Origin: Mugil cephalus
Lineage: Eukaryota > Chordata > Actinopteri > Mugiliformes > Mugilidae
Assembly: GCF_022458985.1 (NCBI RefSeq)
Contig: NC_061772.1
Coordinates: forward strand, 5,815,501-5,879,500
Reading direction: 5' to 3'
DNA: 64,000 bases
Shown piece by piece: positions 48,360 through 60,300 of this stretch. Numbering within the stretch: position 1 is the first letter of the stretch; every line of letters begins with the position of its first letter. Under the pieces are notes generated by a model. It ran no database searches, had not been told where the DNA came from, and was given only the letters and a program-made list of their open reading frames with translations. The position numbers and the translations under genes were made by a program.

Positions 48360-51300
48360 CTTTAGGAACATGAAGAACAGCACAAATTGACTAGATCCCA
48401 AACTGATCAAGTATCTGTGGGCTGATCCACAAAGCCCCCCACTAACAACATTCTGTTACCAGACACCACAGGACACCCTCAGAAGGACCATGTCTATTCT
48501 CTGATGAGTCACAACTGTTTTGGAGGCACAAGGGAGAGCTACACAATATTATCATAATGTTACTCCTGATTTATATTTATTATTAATCCTTTCTTTCAAT
48601 GAACTGTTGTAGTTTACTACAAGTAGCTTACTCACTGACTCCTCCTCTGTTTCAGTAGTGCTGTGGATGAAACTCATGTATCTTCTGCAGTCTTATCCAA
48701 AGAGCCTTTAAACGGTGGGTAGGTCGTCCCTCAGACTTCAAATCAGACTGAAATCTAATCACTGAACCAGATTTTTTTTTTAAATTTCAGATTTGGATTT
48801 ATCATTTTCTCAAGGCAACTCAGCTTCATCAGAAAGCCGCCAGTGTCCCTGGTTAGTTATATCACTGCTTTTATCACTGCCCATGTTTGCTTTCTACAAT
48901 CAGCTTGTCACACTGTCATACTCCACCACAAACTGTTTATTTGGCTTCAGTGATGGAACGGACCTGTGTGGCACTGTGGCTGAACTGAAGCATGCCCAAC
49001 GCAAGCTGAGCGAGCAGAACAGCAGCCTGTTGAGGACGGTGGCTCAGTGTGAAGACATAAACCTACAGCTCACTCTGGAGGTCTCAGAGCTGCGCTCAAA
49101 GCTGGTCAGGTGAAGTATCAACTACTTTCTTTCTTGATAATTAGTTTTTTATTATATGTTACTACACTGCACACTTTAAATGTAAAACTGTAGTCTATAG
49201 TAACGCAAAACACATTTCATGAAAAAAAGGTGCGAGGAAACTAAAAAAACAGCAGATTCAAACCAAAGATCAAAAATCGGCCTACTTGAAATATGCAGAG
49301 CCTGGTCCAGATGACCTACAAGTGCTTGATCATTTCTTCTTTTGCGCCATGATTTACACAATAAATGTGTCACCTGCCTCAATAGTTCCTAAATGCATTA
49401 TCACTCTATCTTTTCTGGTCCTGTGACACTGTCACAATGGCATTTCTATTAGTAAATGCTTAGCTAAAACACAGATGGAAGTCTCTGATTTTGCCACTTT
49501 AGAAATAAGTAGAGTTGAGTTGTGTTGGTGCATGCAGTGCTCAGCGCTCAGCAGTGAGAGTCAGATCCCTGACAGAAGAACTGGAGGAGATGCGTCGAGC
49601 ATTTAAAGAGGCCCAGGAGAGAGCCAGTCGCAGTCAGAGCAGCAGCACCAAACTGGTACATCAAACACTCAGCAGACTCCAAAGAAAACTTCCTTCTAAG
49701 CTTGATTTTTTTTATAGCCATGTTTTACATCTAAATTTTCTTTGACCTTCAGAGCAATGAGGTTGAATGCCTGAAGGTTCATATTAGGAGACTTGAAGAC
49801 AAGGTAATAAAGACCTTAGATGTGAGTCCCAATGAAGCAGATGTTCTTTCCGTGTAATAAATTGTCCCTTGTGTACACACAGAACGACAAACTCATCTTC
49901 GAAAGGACATGCTCTGAAGATAGCCTCAACAAGCTGAGGAAAGTTAACGCTGAGCTCAGGGTAGGAACACATCAGTGAAACCCTTGTGTCTGTCTCTGTG
50001 TTCAGTTTTAGACGGTGAGTTAAACATCTCTATGTTCACAGGCCGAGCTTGAGGAAACCCTGGTCATGTTGTCTCTGAGAGACAGAGAAATCACAAAGGT
50101 CGGTTCGTTGTGGCCATGAAAGGAAAATTTGTCACTTCAGATTTTTATTTTGCATTTTAACTTTCAAATATTCCCTTGTAGAAAGACATTGTCATGGACA
50201 AGATGAAGAGTTCTCATGTGGAGAATCACAAAATGATTGAGGTGTGTTTCCCTTCACTTTATAAAGTTTTTATTGCTTTTATTTGTATTATTTTTCACAT
50301 CTTGTTATACAACGTGAGATCAAGAAAAGTCATTTAGCCGTTTGTTAAATCAGTTGTTACTTGTCACATTGACTCTGTACTCGTGTTGCAGGGTCTGCAG
50401 TCAGAGCTGATGAGGTTACAGGAACATTCACACCAAGTACTTTTGAGGTATTTTGAATTAATGAGACTTAAACAAATTGAACTGACTGCACATTCTTATT
50501 TCTCAGTGTACTACTGCAGTAGTCGCTTGTGTGGATTAAACTCCAGAAACGCTGCATCCTACTTTTCCCAGAATGCCCCTCAGGAGAATCCTTTTTAAGA
50601 CTTTTTCTGCAATTAATGTACCCCCCGCTTTTATGTTATGTCCCCCGGTTCTATTTTCTGTTAAAGTGAAAAGAGACAAACTGAAATTCTTGTATAAAGC
50701 CGTTGGAGCTTGACGGAGGGCAGCATCGGCCGGAAAGGGAAGTTGAATATTTTAAAGAAAACGTTTTGGGCTATTTCAAGGACAGAAAAGAACTGTAGGC
50801 TAATGGGTGAAGTAACATCATAGTTTTTTGGTTGACTAGCAGAAATAATTTAAAGTCTTGAGGCTCAGATATTTCTTTTGTATTGTTACAGGTATGAAAG
50901 ACACTGTAACAGTCCTCAGAGCCTCTACGGTCGAGATCCTCCAAACCACCGCTCACTCCAGAGCGAGTTGCAGGATAAGCAGCAGGTAGGATAATCTTTT
51001 TGTCCACTTGTCTAAAATAGTACTTGGTACTATTATATGTTTAATATAGTTCTTGTCTTCTTTGTCTGCAGCAGCATCATAGAGCTCTGGATGACATAAG
51101 TCTCCCATCCCTCCATGCACACACTGATGATATTCAGAGCATCATCCATAGGATCAAGGGTGCAGAAATAGCTCACCTTCTGCACAATAAACATCCTGAA
51201 AGGGTGAGGAAAGAGTTTACACTCAGCGGAGAAGGACATTGATCACAACTAGCGTGTGTTGATTCCTCCTGTGTGTTCTCACGCAGGACTCTGCTCCTGT

Positions 51301-54300
51301 GGATATGCAGGAGAGGCCTTTTCCTCACTTCCAGCAGCAACAGGCAAGCATCAAGCAGCAGCTTGTTAATGTGTATGTGAGTTTTTTACCTACCTTTCTC
51401 CTGTTATGGTAACAGACCGGGTCTAGATCGTGTTAGTCTCTGTTCTGAGAAGCTAAGCTAATAAAAACGGTGTCTGGTACTGATAGTGTATTCATGGGCA
51501 TCTCCATTACACAACCCGCAAGAGTTACTATCTCCTTTGTGTAAGGGTCTACCAGGGATAAGTGCAGTTTTAGTACACCATGGTAGCTACAGACATAACA
51601 GTGTGCGGAGGAGATGTTTATAAAGCGGTGGTGGTTTCAGGCTGCAGGAGCTCGAGCTGCACAATTGTGCGTGGGAGGAGAAAGGGGAGAAGGTGGAGGA
51701 CCGAAAGAGAGCCTGGGAGAAGGAACAAAAGCAAACTGGGAGCCAGACTCAGATCAAGGAGGCCAGGAAGGTGGCAGTGGTAAACTGGTGGAAAACAGTC
51801 CGTGCAGAGGGAGCTAAGGGCTGCACAAAGGAAACCATTTTGACCCAGGAGCTCTCTGAGACTCGGGCAAAGCTCCAACAAGCCGAGCATACCATCACTG
51901 ACATGAGGGAGCAGCTCTGCCACCTGCAAGAATCTCTAAGATCTGCACAGGAGCAGGCTGAGCAAAAACACGCAAGTAGACTTCTGTACATTGATAAGGG
52001 AAGCAACACTGAGCGAAAAGAAGCAGAGAGAGCTGTGGAGAGGGTGGTGAAGGATCAAAGGGATGCAGCAGTGGCCACGGATCCTGTGGAGACCAGAGGG
52101 GGAACAGCCTCTGTGCAGGAACACAGCCAGGTTCAGGAGACCACCGACGGCCTCCTGGTAACTCTCAAAAGGATGGAGGCGATGGTCAACAGCGCCCTGG
52201 AGACCGCCGAGCTGGTGAGAGAGAGCGAGCAGAGGGTGAGCCAGGTGAGAGTGAGGATGGAGAGCATCACTCAGAGGGTGGAGGAGGCGCTGGGCCGAGC
52301 AGCCGACACTGACAAGCAGCTGAACGATCTGGAGGCCAGGATCACAGAGAAAACTCAAACTCAGGTATGAGTTAGAAATAGGTGTGCTTTTAAAATGATT
52401 TATTTAACTAAAATTTGCATATAGCCATATATGGAATTTGAATTAAAGCATTTTATTGTCTAAAACAAAAAAGAAGCTTATGTATGATTGGGTTTCAGGG
52501 ATTTATTTTGTCATGCAGAGAATAATCTACAAACTGATAGCTGAAACTTAAAACAGAAGTATCTGTGTGAACAAAACACAACTGGCAAATCCTTTTAATT
52601 TTAGCATCCAGTAATAAATGTTAATCTTTTTTAAAGAATTTGCATGAAATACTCAATGATACCACATTTAAATGCAATGTAACGCTGACTTACAGCTCTT
52701 CGCCACGGAAGTTTTTTCTGTTTCATTTGTACTCTTTAAGTGCGTGTTCTTATTTCCTTACTCTCATTTGCTGCCGTCACCTACTCTTGGGCTCTGAAGT
52801 TGTAAGACAATCAGCAGGACTACAGATGTGTGAAACCGTCCACGTTATATTTATTTAGAAATCTTTCAAGTGAACCAGTGAACTTTTTGGCAATGTCTTC
52901 AACAAGCTTGAAGAGAGTTTTATTTAACATAAATGATAGTACTTGTACATCCAGTAACTAGTGCTAACCCAGTAGTAAATTTGTTCTCTCTGTCTGTACT
53001 TTCCTCAAGTCTCCAGGTCATGGCGTGCCAGCAGACCCTAGAACAGACACCGCAGGGTTTATAGCCGAGGCTGACGTGAAGCCTGAAGATACAGACGGAA
53101 CAGAGCGTTCTCCTCCCTCTCCTGCAGTACCAGAACTCAGTGAGCCTCCTGAGCTACCCATGAATGGTATCACAAAAATACGACCTCGTGTTGTCGTGGT
53201 TTGGGGCCATGCTGTGAGACACAGATGAATTAAAGCTACTTCCTTTTCTAAGGGTAATCCCTGAGGATGTCTGAAAATAGACTCTGCAGATATTTACATT
53301 GCGCACAACAGCTGGTACAGAGAGGAGGGAGAGAGAACAAGCTCTTAGGGAGTGTACATTATCTGTCTAAAGGGGGCATGGGGGAAATTAAGGAAGATCA
53401 GACTGATATGGGTTTTATATAAATACTCTGAGGGTCAAATAGTTTTAGCTACAAACATTTTTAGCTTTTATGGTTTTATACTTTGTATGTTTAAGGAATG
53501 TTTTTCTGCTGAACTATTTATACCGTGTTCCTAATTTTGTGGTACAGACTGTTTTATATTGACAGTTGTTTTTAAGGGGGTTTATAAAGACACAAGAGAA
53601 ATCACAAACTTACATTACATTACATAACAGCTGGAATTTCACAAATTCAGAGCAATTGAAGTGTTAATGAAATATTATAGTGTACGTTACACAAAGGTAT
53701 TGAAAATGTTTACAACTAAGCTTTCGTTAGAGAGCTCGATACCTGTAGTCTCTCTGATCTTTATTCTCAGCTAAACTATGAAACCTGCATGTACGATGTC
53801 AATCTTCTCCTCCCGCAATGAAAGTTAATGGTTATCAAAATCTTGAATTCCACCATTACGACATTTCTACATCAACTTTGACAGTTCTTGTAATAACAAA
53901 TGTACACTGTCAGTTTCTTCTCCAAAATAAGAACAAAAATATCTTTTTTTAGAACTTCCCTTCTAAAAAAGGTCATAGAAAATATTCCCACACGCTCCTT
54001 CAAGAAAGACTCGCAAAAGCTCAGAGGACCAAGTCTTAAGTTGAATTGTTTATTTGTGATGTTGTGATGTCTGAAGCTTGTTGAGGTTGCTGAGAACCAG
54101 TGGGTGGCCTCGGAGTGGGAAATGATATGTCAAGTTAACATGCAGTAGTCATCGCCATGTCCATGTTTATTTTATAGCTTTCTGTCTAAAGATGATATGG
54201 TCCACTGTGGGCTTGTCTTTACTTAGCAAATGAAGCTACAATCACACATTCAAAATGCTACCATAGAATGAAGACTTTATGATGGATGTTACAGTTGTAA

Positions 54301-57300
54301 AAGTTTAACTGCAGAGTCCAGTTTGTTGTGTGTGTGGTCATGTAATATACATGAATCAGCCACAACATTATGACCACAGATAGGAGAAATAAGTGACATT
54401 GACCATCTTGTGACAACTCATTGTTCTGCTGGGAAACTTTTGAATGTTACTTAGAAATGTAGCACTCACCTAGACCAAACCCCACCCCATAGTAATAACA
54501 CTCCTTGATGGCAGCATCCATCCCCAGCAGGATGCAGCCTGACACAGACACACACACAAAAAGGGACAACGCAAAAAACTTGAAGAACACACAATGACAC
54601 CCATGTCCATTCTCTGATGAGTCTGTTTTGGTAGCACAAGGGAGACCTACACAATATTAGGGAGGTGGTCATAATGTTATGCCTGATTGGTGTGAAGTGA
54701 CTGTTGTGAGGAAAGTTTTGTCTTCCCACATAGTGAATCATACACATGAAAATACTTTTAATCAATAGCAAACAATAACAGCATCAGAAAACAAAGAAAC
54801 TTTACAATGGTCAGGACTTGGACCATGGACACAGTTATACACAAGTAATACTATGTTCACAATAGAGACAAAAGTTAACAAATTGACCAGTTGTGGTCTG
54901 TTACATTGTCAGTCAGTCATCTTTGAAGGGTTGTTCAAGCACTTCTTGATGTCATTCCATTTAAAAATAAACTGATGAGACAATCACATATGACTGACTG
55001 ACATCAGCTCAAGTGTTGGGCATCAGCTTCGTGTCCTAGACCTCCACTGAAAATGACTTGTAGCCCGTTTCCTTTTGAGCTGTAGTGCAAACAAAGCAGA
55101 ATATTCTACAGTCAGGCTTAGGTCACATTTAAGCTAACTGCTAACTTCAGCATGCCATTTAGCTCCAAAAGAAGTGTGGCGCTAACATGCTATTGGATTC
55201 AAGGTTGTGCCACATTTAGCAACATTTACTAATGTCTCCCTACAAAAACACAAATGTCAAACTCATGGTGTCACTAGATGAAAAATCAGTGGATCACCAA
55301 AATGAATGCAATTCATCTTCTCAGGCCCATGAATGCATAAAAACACCATGCCAGTACCATAGGAATTTCAGCCTGAACCACAGTGGTGAACAGCCGACCA
55401 ACAAATATCTTTCTTACACGAAGCGCCATGCTTCTGCCGTGCCTAAAATTAGGTTAAAATAAATATCATTGGTTACAATAATACATGTTGAGCCAGAGAC
55501 GTGTGTCTGAGGTGATGTATTTTTTATTTTGAAGGCCATCTATAACTCACTGGAGTATTCCGCCTCCATTAAGGCTTTTTAAAACTATTTTATATTCCTT
55601 TCACTATCGCCCCAGCACCAATAAAACATTGATCTGAGATATTAAATCAACTTAAGGCATTCCACTCTAACATTACAGACAAATAAAACAGGCTTTTAGG
55701 TTTTATGTCCGTTTAAAACATGACAGACAGACTCGGGGATGCACCGAGATCCTCTGAAGACAGATTGTAAATAATTTAGAAAAGCAGAGCATCTTTAATG
55801 CTCTCTCTCTCTCTCTGTCTCTGTCTCTGTCTCTGTGTATGTGTGTGTGGTGGCTGTAAATAGTGCACCCTTTGATGAGGAATTTATAAATGGGACAAAG
55901 GTGGAAATAATAGACTCTTGAGCTGGAATGTGAATGTGAGTGCATTTGCAGTCAGGTTGAAAGCTTCCAAGAAAAGAAAGTACACTTCTTTGGAAAGCTT
56001 TCCCCCTTTTGTTTCTCAGGGATTTGTGTAATCATATAAGAAGTAAACTCTGGCTGTGAAATTCTGTGATAATTCGGTTGTTGTACTAGAGCTGAAATTC
56101 TTGAGTCATTATCAAACAAGCAACTGTGATCGATTGTTTTTTTATTTGACTTGCCTTGAAATGAACATGCTCAGTTCAGATGATGCTTGATAAACTGTGT
56201 CACCTGCTGTTGCTGGTATTTAGCCCTTAACTTGTTACTACGGTATTATAAACCTTTTCCTGAGAGCCCCTAAAGAAGATGGCAAGAGCTTTCAACCAGA
56301 GGATCAAGCACCTCATGTACTTGAGACGGTTGCTGGGTTATTGTTGCCCCTAGTTATGGAGGTGAGGTGGGTGGGACACTTCCTGAAAGAAGTGTAACAG
56401 TAATTCTACCAATCAGATGAATATCACTCTGGCAGCATCAACCCAACAGGACGAAAAAAAACAAAAAAAAAACAAACATGTAATGTAGTTCTCCATTTGT
56501 TTTCTTTTTCTGTCACACTCTCTCTTTCTCAGTTACCCTTTTCTTTTTTTAACTCTCCCATGCCATTTGCATTGCACATGCTTTCCTGTTAAATGCAAAT
56601 CAACTTCTTTCACTGTGTGTCCGTGCTCTGGCTCTAACAGGTGGCAGAGGACGAAGCAGCTGCAGCAAGGTAAGACCGTCTCTGCTGATTTACCACCATA
56701 AAATACAATGTCGTTTGCGCAAGTAGAGCTAGAACTGCATGCTGTGTCTGAATGTCTCTGAATGTGGCACTAATGACAATGTGTGTCTGGTCTGTTTGTG
56801 CAAGAGAAGATTAACGTTAAGCCATGTACCTACTTGAGAGTGTAGAAAAAGCTTATAAAAACATTACATATTAAATAAGATTTGACCAGCGGTTCGACCA
56901 ACACATCCCCAAGTGGCGTTAACTGTCCCAGTATGTAAAATTATCAGATCTCTTTTACTTTTACTGTTTTATCACAGGAGGAAGGAGGAACCTAAACCAA
57001 CACACATGTAGCTCATGCTACATAAGTGAAATGCTATTTAGGCAATGTTCCATCTGTATCAACAACCAGATAAGGAATTTCAGGCTAATACGTGAACATT
57101 AAGTGCCATTTGTCTACAGAATAAATACTGAATGCAGGGATTTCACAGGGCTTAAGTGAATCTTCCTTCTAGTTGAATTAAATAAGAAGAGCATCTGAAA
57201 ATGGCTCCTTTCATCAACAGCTACTGCAGCCTGTGAGACCGTCGGCTCACATTAATTCAAATTGTGACGCTGTAATTCGCCGTAAATATCAGCTGTGTGG

Positions 57301-60300
57301 CTCCAAACAAAGTGACTGTTGTGCTTCCTTTTTTTATATATACAAAACCCATGAGGATCACAGTGCTTAAAACACAAGCTTCTCAGCAGTATAAAGCAGA
57401 TCAAATGACAGCGGATTTTACAAACAATAATGCACTTCAGGAGTTTGGAAGTAGATGTGTGGATTCCTCCTATCCAGCAGAGTAAACACACCACCTAACA
57501 CACAACCTTACTATCAGTCTCTCACAAACAGGCCCTCGCATACAACAACACACAAAGGAGTCTCTTACGCCTCCCTCATTGGAGCAAAAGTTACCCTACA
57601 TAGCACACTTTTCTAGCACTTCTCTCATACTTTTCTACGGTTTTTAGTTAAGGGATGATCAGAAAAGCATGAGAACACACACACAGGCAGACACACACTC
57701 CACAGCAGCCCAAAGAGGCACACAGAGCCCTTCTCCTTAAATGGTCAAAGCTCCCAGGAGTGAAAGAGAGGCTGCTGCTGAAAAAAGACAGGGAACAGAG
57801 GGGACGGGAGAAGGAAGGAGAAGCCCTGAGGATAGAGGAGTTTTCTGAGGAAAAGGCTGAGTGACAGTTGGACTGTGGGAAGACGGCGTAAGCTGCCGGG
57901 ATCGGCGGGAGTGTGTTTGTTTCTCCACAGCACCGTAGCGGTGGATTCAGGTAACGTACACGCTCTCTGCGGGCAGGTTCAGATGATCAGCTGCTCGGAG
58001 CTGTGTGGTCTTAGTGGCTGATGGTTTAGGTTGGAGGCAGACAGGTTCAGCTCAGTCCGTCCTCTGTTAGCGTGTCTGCAGCTGAGTCAAACGTGGATGA
58101 AGGCTTGTGGACAGTTGTCGGTGTGACTTGAAAACTGCTGCGGTGAGTTTGTCTGGTCTAGTTTTTGCCTTAAATGAAGAAACTGTTTCTCATGTTTGCT
58201 TGTCCTTGATGTGCGTTTTAAAACTTTGTGGAGTTAGTCCGCTCCTCCAGCTAACTGTAGGTCTCTGAGTGCATCCATTTCTTTCTCTTTCACACACTTC
58301 CTCTGCCCTGTTATGTCAGATTGTGCCTCTGTGGTAACCACTTCCTCTGCTGGCCCTGTGCTCTGCGCTTCACACAACCAAATTTTAAACAAATCTGGCA
58401 AGAGGGAGTGCGCTTATGTAACAAAGGAGGGGAGGAGGGTGTAGATTCTCTCATCTCCCTCGGCTAGGCCTTGGCTGCAATGAGAGGGTAGTTTTAACTG
58501 ACGGTTTGGATGGACTTTCTCTCCTTGTTGTGTAAAAGCAAGACGAGAGTTGTGTGAAAGAGGCTATCTGCACTCAGCCTTGTTTGTTCTGTCCTGTTCC
58601 CCCACAGGAAATGATCTGAGTGATTCAATTACTCTGCAATATTTATCTCAGTATCACGGTCTGCTGAGGAAACACTCGGCACCATCGAACCTCCTGCGGC
58701 GAAAGTTTGGGCTGAATCGCTTTTAAGTAGCGTGAGCTTCTTCTGTGTTGGTCAGCGCTGTGTCAGTGATCACTTAAGAGCAGGTTTCTGCCTTCAAAAG
58801 ACATTTAAACTCCTTGGGTCGCATTTGGAAGTTTGCTTCTTGGATTAGTAACAAATGCTTCTTATAAAAACTCTAAAAGAGATGATCAGAAAGATGTTCA
58901 TTCGTAAGTGGTTCTTCTTATTCTTAATGTTCATATCTACGGTTATATGTGGCATGCTTTGTGGCAGAATTAAAAAAGGAGTTCCACAAATCTCATGAGA
59001 TTTGGTGGTCAAGAACATCACAGGTGGTTTTTACCAAAGCACGGGCAATTGTCTAGAAATATTCAGATTCATTCACATTTATAAATGCAGTAGATCTTCA
59101 AAGCCGATTTTGATTATATGCTCATAAAAGAATAAAATCTGTCTGCTTGTGCATACTAAGGAAGAGGTGAATTTACTCCAGTGTTCCTGTAGTCAGGAAA
59201 TAATCCTGCAGCTCACTGGGAGACAGTTAAACAACCCATTTCCTCCCCAGTGACTCACAGGCTTTCTGTCCCTATATGTTCCCAAGAACTTGTCACGTTT
59301 GTGATGACACTGAGCAGCGCTCATGTTTTGGCCATGAATTCTCGGAGGATTAGTCCAGCGTACAGCGCATGCCATACCTCCAAAATAACCCGTAATTCAT
59401 CACACGTTTTACTTGCCTACGCACCTTATTCAACAGCTGCTGCTGAGTGTGACTGCAAGTGCGAGCCGTCCCACCTGTGGACATGTGGATATGAAAATCT
59501 TTCTATTTTTGGTCAAATCAAACAGATGCTTTGGAGTAAATTAGCATCCAGCACAGTAACCCCTGACACAGGCTTCTGCAGTCTACTGTGCTCCATCAAA
59601 GGTTCAAAACGGCTCTGTATTTGGATTTGCATAGATTTGATACTAAAAGGGGAGAGCTGTGTGTCCAAACAATGGTTCAAACAAGTTGCGCACGTTATGT
59701 GCCTTTATCGAAACCAGGTCACTGCTGCAACGCTGATGGGAATGTTAAAATGTCTTAGAGCTGAAACTCCTACCAAATAATTAAATTCATTGTTATGTAA
59801 CATAATGCTCTCTACTGCCTTATATGCAGAAGGACTTCTTTTCTTTTTTCTGCATGAGTTTGTTTTCAGTTTGCTTAACTATTACACTGCTCATGTTTTC
59901 TTGTATCTATTGGACGGATTTTATTCAACCACAAAGGAAATTGTTTGGTCACAGTAGCTCAGTTGCACATAAAAAAAAAAACTCTTGAAAAAATAAAAAT
60001 AAAAATAAAAAAAATAAATAAAGAAATGTGATGTACGATAAGCAATAAATTAACAATAAAATACAACAGTATAAGCAAAAGTATGTAAAATTTTCATATG
60101 TTCAAACAACAAGAACAAGAAATAAAAATACACACTATGTACATATAGGTAGGATAAATGATAGGGTGGAATAATATGGGTTGAAGAGAATTCATGCTGT
60201 CATCCATGTAACTATAACAACACTGGATAAAAGAGCAAATCTATTAAACTTTATGAGGAAATAAAGCCTCTCTAAATTCATGGTTGATTGGCTTTAAATG

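Noticed and set aside
53010-53228. Read-through of exon 53010-53166 to the stop at 53226 as the true gene end
   Set aside because: Possible as an alternative end, but the tail has no KASH-type membrane segment and no poly(A) signal soon after, while the donor at 53167 joins onward in phase.
58855-58903. ATG followed by 16 codons and a GTAAGT donor, as an irag1 first exon
   Set aside because: It ends with one extra base, but the exon at 61418 begins on a codon boundary; splicing gives an early stop.
59250-59780. 176-codon plus-strand ORF
   Set aside because: It has no recognisable domain and is rich in Cys/Ser/Leu like chance frames. No splice or promoter logic fits, and it lies in an intron.
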